Part shown: positions 44,776 through 53,042 of the stretch, piece after piece
How positions within the stretch are numbered: the stretch's first letter is position 1
How the letters are laid out: each line of letters begins with the position of its first letter
Assembly (NCBI GenBank): GCA_002702065.1
Contig: NZXX01000002.1
Span: 558,001-622,000 of the forward strand
Length of the DNA stretch: 64,000 nt
Reading direction: 5' to 3'
Source: Anaerolineaceae bacterium
GTDB taxonomy: Bacteria; Chloroflexota; Anaerolineae; Aggregatilineales; Phototrophicaceae
Program-made: the position numbers and the translations under genes
The notes under the pieces: model-generated
The model's input: the letters and a program-made list of their open reading frames with translations, nothing else
What the model was told of the DNA's origin: nothing
Databases searched by the model: none

Positions 44776-45264
44776 TCAGGCTTTGGCGGTGTTGGGCTGG
44801 CTGCTGGCTTGCGCCTGATCGCGCAGGTAATCCGCCAGCAAATTCAGCTCGCGATGGTAAACCGGGCGAGTCACTGCCGGGATCATGTAGCGCTGGAAGA
44901 ACCCGGCGATGCCCGGCGCAGGCGGATATTCCGAATGGATGGTGATGTTCGTTTTGCGGCCACCATCGACCGCCTCAAAGATAAAGCGCGTCCGCTGCGT
45001 CGAGTTCAAGTCTTCTTCCAGAATGACGCGGCCCGGTTCCGGTTCGCTGACGGCCTGATGATAGTGATAGACCTGACCGTAAACTTTCAGCCGCAGCCGC
45101 AGCACCGTGCCCGCGCCGACCCCGCCTTTTTCGACGATCATCTCTTCGAAGGGCGGGCGTGGCAGGATCGCCTGATGGCCGACATTGTAATCGCGGATCA
45201 CCGCGTAGACATCCGCGGGCGGTGCGTCGATGATGCGGGATGCCTTGACCTGAATGGCTTTCAT
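44776..45264 (-). CDS. SRPBCC/polyketide-cyclase-like protein
   Basis: The 162-residue START-fold protein begins VKASRIIDAPPADVYAVIRD, the typical opening beta strand and helix of SRPBCC domains. RTRFIFEAVDGGRKTNITI and a C-terminal amphipathic helix follow. Such proteins bind hydrophobic ligands; no enzyme activity is implied. ATG 45264 has GAGGAGA upstream. It is divergent from a TetR gene, so the regulator may control it through the shared 46-base spacer. Confidence 0.8.
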   Translation of the reverse strand: MKAIQVKASRIIDAPPADVYAVIRDYNVGHQAILPRPPFEEMIVEKGGVGAGTVLRLRLKVYGQVYHYHQAVSEPEPGRVILEEDLNSTQRTRFIFEAVDGGRKTNITIHSEYPPAPGIAGFFQRYMIPAVTRPVYHRELNLLADYLRDQAQASSQPNTAKA

Positions 45265-45310
45265 GGTATCTTCTCCTCGTTGACTGAATATGTGATTTAT
45301 CTTAGGAAAA

Positions 45311-45919
45311 ATGAACACTGACCGCAATCTGTCTAGTCATGGACAGGAGTCTGATTACTCTGGCAGCCGGGCAGCCCAGCGCACGCGGGTCGCTTTACTG
45401 CGGGCAGCGCTTGAGCTGATTCTGGAGCACGGTTACGACAGGGTGTCGGTCGCGGATATTACACGGCTGGCGGATTATGGGCGCAGCACGTTCTACCTGC
45501 ACTTTCGCGACAAGGAAGACCTGGTATGGGCATTGCTGTACAACCAGATCGCCCAACTGGATGCGCAGATTGTCGCAGCGGTGGAACCTTTAAAATCACC
45601 ACAGCGCGAGTATATGGCGTGGCGCATGATCTTCGAGACGATCGAGCAGCAGCGGTCGTTTTTTCTCCAAATGGATGGCGAACTGTCCCGGCGGCTGCGG
45701 CAAATGCAGAAGGTGCAGTTGATCAGCAACTTCGAACGGCAGTTGCGCGACGGTTATTATTCCCTGCTGACGGATGTTCCGCCGGAGTTGGGGGCACGTT
45801 TCATCGTAGGCGCGCTGCTCGAACTGCTGGATTACTGGTTGCAGCACCCGGAGGCCGGCACACCGGAAGTCATGGCCCGGCACATGTTCCGGCTGGTTTT
45901 CCGCCGCGACCCCGATTAA
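45311..45919 (+). CDS. TetR-family transcriptional regulator
   Basis: The 202-residue protein has a TetR N-terminal helix-turn-helix (about 20-70), RVALLRAALELILEHGYDRV followed by SVADITRLADYGRSTFYLHF. The C-terminal ligand domain (about 85-200) includes ELLDYWLQHPEAGTPEVMAR. It probably represses the divergent SRPBCC gene and itself. The short inverted repeat CTGTC-8-GACAG at 45329-45346 lies inside the start of the coding region and could be an operator, though the arms are short. The ligand is unknown. Confidence 0.85.
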   Translation: MNTDRNLSSHGQESDYSGSRAAQRTRVALLRAALELILEHGYDRVSVADITRLADYGRSTFYLHFRDKEDLVWALLYNQIAQLDAQIVAAVEPLKSPQREYMAWRMIFETIEQQRSFFLQMDGELSRRLRQMQKVQLISNFERQLRDGYYSLLTDVPPELGARFIVGALLELLDYWLQHPEAGTPEVMARHMFRLVFRRDPD

Positions 45920-45920
45920 G

Positions 45921-46484
45921 TCAGGCGGTGACAGGCCGGTTGAGAATGAGCTTGGAGAGGAGCATGGCAATATTCCACGCGTCATCCACACCGCGATGGT
46001 GATGGCCTTCGAGATCGAAGCCACACATCTGCATGGCGCGGGCCATCCCCACTTCGTATGGCAGGGCGTGCATGATGCCAAACAGATTTTTGACGTTGAT
46101 ATGGCCGCTGCTAAACGGGTAATGGACGTCACGGGCCTTGCACTGGCGTTCGAACAGCGTCCGGTCGTAATCGCCATAGCTGGCCCAGACCCGTTTTTTC
46201 GACAGGTACTCGGTTTCCAGGATGGCGCAGGCCCGCTCAAAGCTGACCCCGTGCTTTTTGACCTGCTTCGGCGTGAGTGACGTTAACTGGGTGCAGAACT
46301 CGCTGATCTTGGATCGCTCCGGTTTGACCAGAATGCTGCGCCGGTCCAGCCGTTCCCCGCTGGCGACTTCCAGCACACACAGGCCAATTTCGATGATTTC
46401 ACTTTCCTGATCATCGGGTGGAGCGCCGGGCCAGCAGGTCGCTTCCACATCGACGACCAGAATTTGATCCAGTTTACGTGCCAC
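45921..46484 (-). CDS. ERI1-like DEDDh 3'-5' exonuclease
   Basis: The 187-residue exonuclease starts with the DEDD motif ILVVDVEATCW at about residue 8 (Asp and Glu of site I). SEIIEIGLCVLEV, WASYGDYDRTLFERQC (site II Asp) and HHHRGVDDAWNIAML (site III His and Asp) follow. The overall form matches ERI1-like RNA exonucleases, which trim structured RNA 3' ends. Bacterial copies are of unknown substrate. It ends 1 base after the TetR stop on the other strand. Confidence 0.85.
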   Translation of the reverse strand: MARKLDQILVVDVEATCWPGAPPDDQESEIIEIGLCVLEVASGERLDRRSILVKPERSKISEFCTQLTSLTPKQVKKHGVSFERACAILETEYLSKKRVWASYGDYDRTLFERQCKARDVHYPFSSGHINVKNLFGIMHALPYEVGMARAMQMCGFDLEGHHHRGVDDAWNIAMLLSKLILNRPVTA

Positions 46485-46692
46485 AACAGCCTCAATCTCT
46501 GTGATTGCAGATCACCCCACAGCCACATGGGGCAGCAAGCACACTTATTCTATAGAAAATTTGTTAAAAATTGTATGCTCAAGGCAGTACAATCTGATTA
46601 ACGTTTCGCGGGGCACAGCGAGAATGGTTATATCCGACCACAGAATGCAGCAAGGGATACACTATAATATAGGCGCTACGGAGCCATAATGC

Positions 46693-47241
46693 ATGACCCA
46701 CCTGGACGATTTTATCGAGACCGCACGCGCCCAGCCCGATGCGGCGCACCTGACTCAGCTGGCGGATCTGTATCTCGCAGAAGCCACCACATCCGAGCAG
46801 CGCCAGCAGATTCGTGCGGCGGCTGCCGTTCCCCTGTTCAAGCAGGCCTATGAAAACCTCTACTTTGAAGGTGTCGGCATGGACGACCCGCCCATGTTTG
46901 TCCGGCGGACACTGGCCGCTCTGTTTATGACGCGGGGGTTTGGTCATGTGGATACAGCGCGCCAGATCGTGAGTGAACTCGAAACCTTTGCCGATCATCA
47001 CCGCGTCGATTACGCCACCCACTATGACGAGGTGCGGGCGCTGGCCGGGGTACCGGTGTCGCGGGCGCGGCGCATTCGGTTTTTGATCGGTAACGCGGCG
47101 CTGCTGGGGACACTGGCTTTGGGCACAGCCGCGTTGCAGGTGGCACCGGAAGGGGCCCGGCTGGTGCTGCAAATCGTGCTGCTGCTGGGTGTTGTCGGCA
47201 CACAGATGGCCTTTCTCTACTGGTATTTCCGCCGCGATTAA
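46693..47241 (+). CDS. Hypothetical protein with two C-terminal membrane helices
   Basis: The 182-residue protein has a soluble, mostly helical N-terminal part (about 1-125), which begins HLDDFIETARAQPDAAHLTQ and includes MFVRRTLAALFMTRG. Two membrane helices follow near 132-150 and 155-178. A TATAAT at 46663-46668 may mark its promoter. I recognise no family. It is divergent from the exonuclease across a 208-base AT-rich spacer. Confidence 0.65.
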   Translation: MTHLDDFIETARAQPDAAHLTQLADLYLAEATTSEQRQQIRAAAAVPLFKQAYENLYFEGVGMDDPPMFVRRTLAALFMTRGFGHVDTARQIVSELETFADHHRVDYATHYDEVRALAGVPVSRARRIRFLIGNAALLGTLALGTAALQVAPEGARLVLQIVLLLGVVGTQMAFLYWYFRRD

Positions 47242-47347
47242 CGCCTCAACCTGCCGGATGTGGGCGACAAATCCACGCTGTCGCTGGCGGCTGTAGACCC
47301 TTGACTTCCGACTGACCGTTCACTGAGGATTGTCAACTCAGAAACTC

Positions 47348-47836
47348 ATGACAGAACAACCCAATATCAAAATACGACATCAAAACCGGCGCAGCCTGAT
47401 GATGCGGGCGGTGCGCGGCGGTATTGAGGTGTATGTGCCGCTGTGGTTAAAAAAAGACAGCCCGCAGGTACGACGCTTTATTGAGGACGGGCTGAAAAAA
47501 CTGGCCGATAAAGTGCCGCCAACCCCACCGGAACAGACCAGCCCGGACGAACTGCGCGCCCTGGTCGCGGTGTGGGCGCAGCGGGTGGGGGTGCAGCCGG
47601 GCAAGATCACCCTGCGGCCTATGCAGCGCAAATGGGGGTCGTGCTCTGGCAAGCGGAATATTACGCTCAATACGTCCCTGACGTGGCTGCCGCGCCCGCT
47701 GGCGGAATACGTGATCCTGCATGAACTGGTGCATCTGCGCGTGTTCAATCATGGCAAGGATTTTAAGGCCCTGATGAGCCAGCATATGGCCGACTGGCAG
47801 GCGCGTGACCGCGAACTGGACCAGTATCACCCATGA
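47348..47836 (+). CDS. YgjP-like (M48/DUF45) metallopeptidase
   Basis: The 162-residue protein has the YgjP family core: KITLRPMQRKWGSCSGKRNI, then NTSLTWLPRPLAEYVILHEL, giving the zinc motif HELVHLRVFNHGKDF. The family is related to SprT-like and wpr-type metalloproteases. One member was reported to act as a UTP pyrophosphatase, so the annotation is uncertain. ATG 47348 lacks a strong ribosome-binding site. CTGA-type repeats precede it. It ends 73 bases before the GH99-like gene. Confidence 0.8.
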   Translation: MTEQPNIKIRHQNRRSLMMRAVRGGIEVYVPLWLKKDSPQVRRFIEDGLKKLADKVPPTPPEQTSPDELRALVAVWAQRVGVQPGKITLRPMQRKWGSCSGKRNITLNTSLTWLPRPLAEYVILHELVHLRVFNHGKDFKALMSQHMADWQARDRELDQYHP

Positions 47837-47909
47837 CTTTGTACCTATTCAATTTGTCGATGGTTTGTTCTATATTTCAAATCTTGCAATGTTACAACAG
47901 GTGAAGGTA

Positions 47910-49367
47910 ATGCGTAAGCTTTTTATTGTTACATGGCTGCTGCTGGTTGGCCTGATGGTGGGTGGCACAGCCTCTGCCCAGACGGAGAACCGGCAGGTCT
48001 ATGCGTTTTATTTCGGCTGGTGGACAAACGAGTCCTGGAATGATGGTCGCCTGAGTGACCGCCCCGCCGAATTGTACGACTCGCGCGATGGTGGTGCGGT
48101 TGGGCGTCACATCGACCAGGCCAAAAGCGCGGGTATCGATGCGTTTATCATGAGCTGGTATGGCCCCAAGAATGGCAACCTGACTCATAATGTGTTTAAT
48201 ATGCTGCTCGATCAGGCCTCGGCGCGTGGGTTCAAAGCCGCCGCCGCGGTGGATATGTTCGATCCGGCTTATAACGGCACCGTTGATGAAGTGCTGGAAT
48301 CACTGCGCTATCTGATCGGGGATCGCGTCAATCATCCGGCGTATCTGCGCTATACCGGCAAGCCGGTGATCTACTTCTGGAATCAGGGCCGCTTTTCGGT
48401 ATCGGACTGGGCGAATATTCGCTCTCAGGTGGACCCCGACCATAACACCATCTGGGTGATGGAAGGCACCAACACCGGCTTCTTGCAGGTGTTCGATGGC
48501 CTGTATCTGTTTAATACCGCCTGGTCAACCAACCCGGCGGCGACGGCAGCATCATGGTTCGCCAACACACGGGCGGCGGGTGGCTGGTTCTACACGCCAA
48601 CCGTGCTGCCCGGCTGGGATGAATCCAGCATGGAAGGCCGCGACAACCCGACCTCACCGCAGGCGCGCAATAACGGCGCTTTCCTGACCAACAGCTGGAA
48701 CGGTGCAGCGGCCAGTGGCGCGGGTGCCATCCTGATCGTGAGCTGGAATGAATACTTCGAAAACTCGCATATCGAGCCGAGCCAGGCACACGGGTCACAG
48801 GCGCTGGATACCCTGCGTCCGCTGATTGCCAACTGGAAAGCGGGCGGCCCGGTTTCGGTGCAGGCTCCGGCCAGCGGCGGGGCACCGGCTCAACCAGTGG
48901 GTCCGGAAACAACCGTGCTGCGGCCCAATGTCGCTGCGCTGAATGTCCGCACTGCGCCGGTTGATGGTGAGGTGATTGGCAAGATCGGCACCAGCGATGT
49001 CTTCGCCGTACAGGGCGAATCCAATGGCTGGTACAAGATCGGCTTTAACGGGCAGGAAGGTTGGGTATCCGGTCAGTTCGTCGGCATCACCCAGGGGACA
49101 GCGCCTGCCGCGTCCGGTGGTGGCGAAGCCGCCCCTGCGCCCGGCGGCGTCACTTTTGTGACGGATTACCGTTCCAATATGCGCAGCGGCCCCGGTGAGA
49201 ATTTTGACCAGTTGGCGACCATCCCGCATCAGGCGACAGTCGCCGTGGTGGGCCGTACCGAAAATGCGGAATGGGTCCAGGTGAACTTCGAGGGCCAGAC
49301 CGGTTGGGTCGCGGCCTGGCTGGGGCGGCTGAGTGCAAACATTCAATCGCTGCCGGTTACCGGATAA
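47910..49367 (+). CDS. Secreted GH99-like hydrolase with two SH3b domains
   Basis: The 485-residue exported protein has a signal peptide (about 1-24). The GH99/WbsX-like TIM barrel includes YAFYFGWWTNESWND, GIDAFIMSWYGPKNGN and LIVSWNEYFENSHIEPSQAH near the end, which carries the usual acidic residue. Two SH3b modules follow at about 340-405 and 420-480 (LNVRTAPVDGEVIGKIG and SNMRSGPGENFDQLATIPH). It probably cuts or binds surface glycans while SH3 modules hold the wall. GAAGG precedes ATG 47910. A terminator follows at 49399-49430. Confidence 0.85.
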   Translation: MRKLFIVTWLLLVGLMVGGTASAQTENRQVYAFYFGWWTNESWNDGRLSDRPAELYDSRDGGAVGRHIDQAKSAGIDAFIMSWYGPKNGNLTHNVFNMLLDQASARGFKAAAAVDMFDPAYNGTVDEVLESLRYLIGDRVNHPAYLRYTGKPVIYFWNQGRFSVSDWANIRSQVDPDHNTIWVMEGTNTGFLQVFDGLYLFNTAWSTNPAATAASWFANTRAAGGWFYTPTVLPGWDESSMEGRDNPTSPQARNNGAFLTNSWNGAAASGAGAILIVSWNEYFENSHIEPSQAHGSQALDTLRPLIANWKAGGPVSVQAPASGGAPAQPVGPETTVLRPNVAALNVRTAPVDGEVIGKIGTSDVFAVQGESNGWYKIGFNGQEGWVSGQFVGITQGTAPAASGGGEAAPAPGGVTFVTDYRSNMRSGPGENFDQLATIPHQATVAVVGRTENAEWVQVNFEGQTGWVAAWLGRLSANIQSLPVTG

Positions 49368-49398
49368 TACCTGTGATCGCATAGGCTAAAACCAGAGA

Positions 49399-49430
49399 GG
49401 CGCATCGTTTACGGACGGTGCGCTTTTTTT
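49399..49430 (+). terminator. Rho-independent terminator of the GH99-like gene
   Basis: GCGCATCGT pairs with ACGGTGCGC (one G-T pair), followed by seven T's (49424-49430). Confidence 0.85.
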
Positions 49431-49561
49431 ATTAGCCACCTGCCGGTAAATGCACTGAGCGCGGCGCATCATGGTGACAACCGCCGCGATTCTGTACAAT
49501 CACTCATGTCAACGCACGATTTCTTCGCTTATCAGACAAACTTGCAGCAGGAGGGTGGCCT

Positions 49562-50260
49562 ATGGCCGGCGATTTTGAGAACCAGGTGGTCATGATTACC
49601 GGAGCGAACGGCGCACTCGGCACCAGTGTTGCCCAGCGGTTTTATGATGCCGGGGCCAACCTGGCGTTGGTGGTGCGGCGCCCGGAGACCGTCGAAGGGT
49701 TGGTGCCGGACCGGGCGCTGGTCGTCGAAGCCGATGTCACAGAGAAGGCCAGCATGCAGGCGGCGGTTGATCAGATTGGCGCACATTACGGGCGTATTGA
49801 CGCGCTGGTGCATACTGTCGGCGGCTATGGTGGCGGCAAGGCGGTTCACGAGGTTGACATTGATCTGTGGGACAAGATGATGAAGTTGAATGCCAAGGGC
49901 GTCTACGTGGCAGCAGGCACTGTTGCCAATTACATGCTGCAACAGAACACACCCGGCAGCATCGTGGTGGTGCTGGCGCGTCATGCCTTCGAGGGCCAGA
50001 AGAATCATTCGGCTTATGGGGCGAGCAAGGCTGCCGCCCAGCGCATTGTTCAGAGCATGGCGAAGGAACTGGCTGACCGGCAGATCCGGGTCAACGCGGT
50101 GGTGCCGGGGACAATCGACACATCCGCGAACCGCCGGGATATGCCCAATGCCGATTTCAGCAAGTGGGTATCGCCGGTGCAGATCGCGGACGTGATTATG
50201 TACCTATGCTCGGATGCCGCCCAACCGATCAACGGTGACAGCATTACTGTTTATGGCTGA
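49562..50260 (+). CDS. Short-chain dehydrogenase/reductase
   Basis: This 232-residue SDR has the NAD(P) site VVMITGANGALGTSVAQRFY near residue 10, a VEADVT acidic stop and the active-site YGASKAAAQRIVQSMAKE. ARHAFEG replaces the usual Ser strand, so catalysis may be altered; PGTIDTSANRR follows. It is expected to oxidise or reduce a small hydroxyl or carbonyl compound. AGGAGG precedes ATG 49562. GTGACA, 15 bases and TACAAT (49474-49500) could be its promoter. Confidence 0.8.
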   Translation: MAGDFENQVVMITGANGALGTSVAQRFYDAGANLALVVRRPETVEGLVPDRALVVEADVTEKASMQAAVDQIGAHYGRIDALVHTVGGYGGGKAVHEVDIDLWDKMMKLNAKGVYVAAGTVANYMLQQNTPGSIVVVLARHAFEGQKNHSAYGASKAAAQRIVQSMAKELADRQIRVNAVVPGTIDTSANRRDMPNADFSKWVSPVQIADVIMYLCSDAAQPINGDSITVYG

Positions 50261-50266
50261 TTGTGA

Positions 50267-50662
50267 TCAACCCATCCAGCCCTGTGGCAGACGGGCGACA
50301 CCAATAAATACCAGCATCAGAACAATGAGGATCAGAAGCAGATTGTTGCGGTAGCGGGTCTGGTCAGGCGCATTTTTGAAGCGATTGTGCATGTGCGCTG
50401 CGCCTGTGGCAAGCGTCATCGTGACAGCGTGTTCCAGCTGATAGCCCGTGAAGGCGCCCATCACCAGCAGCAAGATCAGCCCCAGCAGCCACTGTACCGT
50501 GACCATGCCGCTGAAGGCCAGCATGACACGTTTCGCGGTCTGATCAAAGGCCCGCTTTTGCACAAGGCCAAGGGTCATCCAGACGAGCGCGATGATTGTG
50601 ATGAGGACGACCAGCCAGCGAACACCGGAATGGGCTTCGAGGAGGATGGTACTGAGTTCCAT
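50267..50662 (-). CDS. Four-helix membrane protein at the end of the BMC cluster
   Basis: This 131-residue protein has four membrane helices (about 13-33, 47-68, 73-95 and 108-127) and the first-helix pattern LLEAHSGVRWLVVL with a conserved His, reminiscent of CopD/CcmI-like small membrane proteins. No family is certain. It lies 49 bases after the EutN gene on the same strand and may be the last gene of the microcompartment operon or an independent neighbour. Confidence 0.6.
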   Translation of the reverse strand: MELSTILLEAHSGVRWLVVLITIIALVWMTLGLVQKRAFDQTAKRVMLAFSGMVTVQWLLGLILLLVMGAFTGYQLEHAVTMTLATGAAHMHNRFKNAPDQTRYRNNLLLILIVLMLVFIGVARLPQGWMG

Positions 50663-50711
50663 GTTTTCTGCTCTATTCTATTGCAACCTGTTGGCACAGG
50701 TCAGAGATTGA

Positions 50712-51008
50712 TTATTCGGCGCTTTTGTCATATTTGACGTCGCCGCCGATGTCCCACGTATCGACAATGGCAAAAATGGTCGCGTCTGCCGGGCGTCCGT
50801 CGGTGGTTGGGGTCTGGCGGGCGCTGCTGCCGCTGGCATACAGCACCACTTCACCCTCTCCGGCTCCGACAGCGTCAAAGGCAACGACATAACCGCTGCT
50901 GGCGTGACCATCGACATCCAGCGGCTGGATAATCAGCATTTTGAGGCCTTCGACTCGCTCGCTTTTGGCGCTGGCGACCACCGTGCCAATAACCCTGGCG
51001 AGTAACAT
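50712..51008 (-). CDS. EutN/CcmL-family microcompartment vertex protein (BMC-P)
   Basis: The 98-residue protein is a BMC pentamer: [20 protein letters not shown] opens the fold, then [37 protein letters not shown] and [10 protein letters not shown]. Pentamers cap the 12 vertices of the polyhedral shell. Its ATG overlaps the stop of the BMC-H gene (TAATG), so both shell types are co-translated. The family match is clear in length and motif order. Confidence 0.92.
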   Translation of the reverse strand: MLLARVIGTVVASAKSERVEGLKMLIIQPLDVDGHASSGYVVAFDAVGAGEGEVVLYASGSSARQTPTTDGRPADATIFAIVDTWDIGGDVKYDKSAE

Positions 51009-51319
51009 TACCCCTCTTTTTCCATCGCAGACTGGCCTTCTTCGGTGCGGCCCAGCGGCATGACGGCATCAATGTTGACATGCGGACGCGGGATCACGTG
51101 GACGGCCACCACTTCGCCGACCTTTTCGGCGTTGCGCACACCGGCCTCGACCGCTGCTTTGACGGCAGCGACATCACCGCGCACCACAGCCGTCACAAAA
51201 CCCCCGCCGGTCTTTTCGTAGCTGACCAGCTCTACGCGGGCGGCCTTGACCATTGCGTCGGCGGCTTCGACCAGCGCGGCGAAGGATTTGGTTTCGATCA
51301 TGCCCAATGCTTCTGCCAT
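51008..51319 (-). CDS. BMC-domain hexameric shell protein (BMC-H)
   Basis: This 103-residue single-domain protein of the PduA/EutM/CcmK type shows [59 protein letters not shown] and [10 protein letters not shown]. Hexamers tile the flat facets of the shell, and their central pores pass small metabolites. The C-terminal tail ([16 protein letters not shown]) is a little longer than usual. It lies directly upstream of the EutN gene. No second BMC-H or BMC-T gene is in the window. Confidence 0.95.
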   Translation of the reverse strand: MAEALGMIETKSFAALVEAADAMVKAARVELVSYEKTGGGFVTAVVRGDVAAVKAAVEAGVRNAEKVGEVVAVHVIPRPHVNIDAVMPLGRTEEGQSAMEKEG

Positions 51320-51417
51320 TATTTGCTCCTCTAAAAATAGTGCTGAGTTCCCGGTGCTGCGTGCTGCGGGTGTACCGGCACTGAAAATTTATTTGTTTGC
51401 CGTTTTACTGCCGCAGG

Positions 51418-52251
51418 TTATGAAGTACCAGTTCTCGTAAAATCCCGGTTCTGTTGCATCCATTGTACCGCAAAGTCGACAATCGGGCGCTGACGGAAAA
51501 AGCGCACGGTCGCGTTGCCGATCATGCGCGGCTGATAGCCCTGCTCGCCTTCGTGAAACGCGCCAATGACCTCGAAATCGTCGTCATGCCAGTGCAGCAT
51601 TTCAAAGTCCACCCACTGGCGTACGCCATTCACCAGCATGGCAGTGCCTTCATGGATCGTGTGTTTGCCCGGCCAGGTCGCCCGGCTTTCGGCGAGATGC
51701 AGCGACGTGTTGTTGCCGTGCCCGACCCCCAACAGCAGCACATATCCGTCCATCGCATACAGTTTACCCAATGGCGACGAATCGCCAAACATGTCTTCCA
51801 GCCTATGATCGGCGGTCAGGGTGGGGGCGTTGGGCCCCAGGGCAGCAAAGGAGCCGATGGGATGTGCGCTGCGCATCACGCCGGGCCAGGTGCGGAACAA
51901 CTCTGCGATGACGCCCATTTCGCGGGTGGGCGTGGTCGCCGGGTTATAGGCGGGTGATTGAGCGCGAATGACGGGAATCCAGTCTGGCGGCACGGGTGGA
52001 TTTTGCCAGTTGGCCGGGTCCGTGTTGCTGGCGGTGTGGGCAGGCATCATGAGCGTACCCTGCGGCCCCAGCACTTGCAGCAGTGCCAGAATAACCGCCT
52101 CCGGGCCACCCGCGATCCAGCCAATTTTGCTCATGGCACTGTGCACCAGCACCGTTTGTCCCGCGCTCAGGCCGCAATCAGCCAAATGCGCCGCCAGCGA
52201 CTCGACGGTCAGTGGGGTTTTCGTCTGTGCAATCACGCCCTGTTCGGACAT
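51418..52251 (-). CDS. AAC(3)-family N-acetyltransferase-like protein
   Basis: The 277-residue protein belongs to the aminoglycoside 3-N-acetyltransferase fold. The N-terminal segment LSAGQTVLVHSAMSKIGWIA, GPEAVILALLQVLGPQGTLM, the VMRSAHPIGSFAALGP loop and LLGVGHGNNTSLHLAES are seen. Many chromosomal members have no drug role and may acylate other amines or serve as unknown enzymes. Here it is the third surviving gene of the BMC operon, between a HAD phosphatase and the shell genes, so a metabolic role is more likely than resistance. Confidence 0.8.
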   Translation of the reverse strand: MSEQGVIAQTKTPLTVESLAAHLADCGLSAGQTVLVHSAMSKIGWIAGGPEAVILALLQVLGPQGTLMMPAHTASNTDPANWQNPPVPPDWIPVIRAQSPAYNPATTPTREMGVIAELFRTWPGVMRSAHPIGSFAALGPNAPTLTADHRLEDMFGDSSPLGKLYAMDGYVLLLGVGHGNNTSLHLAESRATWPGKHTIHEGTAMLVNGVRQWVDFEMLHWHDDDFEVIGAFHEGEQGYQPRMIGNATVRFFRQRPIVDFAVQWMQQNRDFTRTGTS

Positions 52252-52364
52252 GCAGGCTCCTTCGCCAGCTCAGTAGGGTAGATGTCAGCGCGTCAGCGAT
52301 CAACCGCCGCACAGCGCCCTGAGAACGTCTTTCGCTGATGGCTGAAATGCTGATACGCGCTCCG

Positions 52365-53033
52365 CTAAACCTGCTGCGCAGCTTTTTCCAGCAGCGCGGA
52401 AAGTGGCAGGTCCGTCAACGTGTTCAGACGTAGGTCGGCATGATCGAAGTTGAGGTTGCTGGTCATGGGGTTGGGGACGGCCACCGCGAACAAGCCAGCC
52501 CGTTTGGCTGCCAGCACGCCGTTCGCCGAATCTTCCAGCGCGATGGCCTGCTGCGGCGCTACACCCAGACGCTGCACCGCCAGTTGATACAGCGCCGGGT
52601 CTGGTTTGGCGCGGGCGACATCCTCGGCACAGCAGACCGTATCAAACCGGTCGATGAGTTGCAGCCGTTCCAGATTGCCCTTCACCCACGTGGTGGTGCC
52701 GCTGGACGCAACCGCCAGCTTCAGGCCCAGCTGCCGCGCCTCGGCGATATAGTCGAGCACGCCCGGCAGAACCGGCTGAAGGTTGAATAATTCAAAAAAG
52801 CGCGTGCGTCGCTGCTGCCGGATCGCATCCCGGTCCACCGCCTGCCCGGTCTGTTCTTCCAGATAGGCGTAGACATCGAAGGGTTGGTCGGCACTGCTGC
52901 GACCAATCAACCCGGCCCACAGCTCCAGCGGCAGGCTGGCCCCCATCGTCTGATAAATCTCGCACCACGAGTCGTATTCGCAGGTTTCGCTGTCGATAAT
53001 CAGGCCGTCGAAGTCGAAAACGACTGCTTGCAT
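52365..53033 (-). CDS. HAD-superfamily phosphatase (beta-phosphoglucomutase-like)
   Basis: The 222-residue HAD subfamily IA protein has motif I VVFDFDGLIIDSE near the start, a small helical cap, motif II VASSGTT, and the late KPDPALYQLAVQRLGVAPQQ, then ALEDSANGV. It should dephosphorylate or isomerise a sugar phosphate, which suits a compartment built around DeoC and an RpiB-like isomerase. ATG 53033 lies in a 13-base repeat that also ends deoC. Without the insert the two genes would share a TGATG overlap. The start uses GGGGG upstream. Confidence 0.85.
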   Translation of the reverse strand: MQAVVFDFDGLIIDSETCEYDSWCEIYQTMGASLPLELWAGLIGRSSADQPFDVYAYLEEQTGQAVDRDAIRQQRRTRFFELFNLQPVLPGVLDYIAEARQLGLKLAVASSGTTTWVKGNLERLQLIDRFDTVCCAEDVARAKPDPALYQLAVQRLGVAPQQAIALEDSANGVLAAKRAGLFAVAVPNPMTSNLNFDHADLRLNTLTDLPLSALLEKAAQQV

Positions 53034-53042
53034 CAATACCCC
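53030..53042. repeat. Direct repeat bounding the DUF2971 insert, left copy
   Basis: GCATCAATACCCC covers the start codon and ribosome-binding site of the HAD gene. It matches the copy at 54115-54127 exactly (13 of 13). Confidence 0.85.

Noticed and set aside
45329..45346. CTGTC/GACAG inverted repeat as the definite TetR operator
   Set aside because: The arms are only 5 bp and it lies inside the TetR coding region, so it is mentioned only as a possibility.
51418..52251. Aminoglycoside-resistance gene cassette
   Set aside because: It has the fold, but lies inside a BMC operon with matching base use and no mobile flanks, so a resistance call is not supported.
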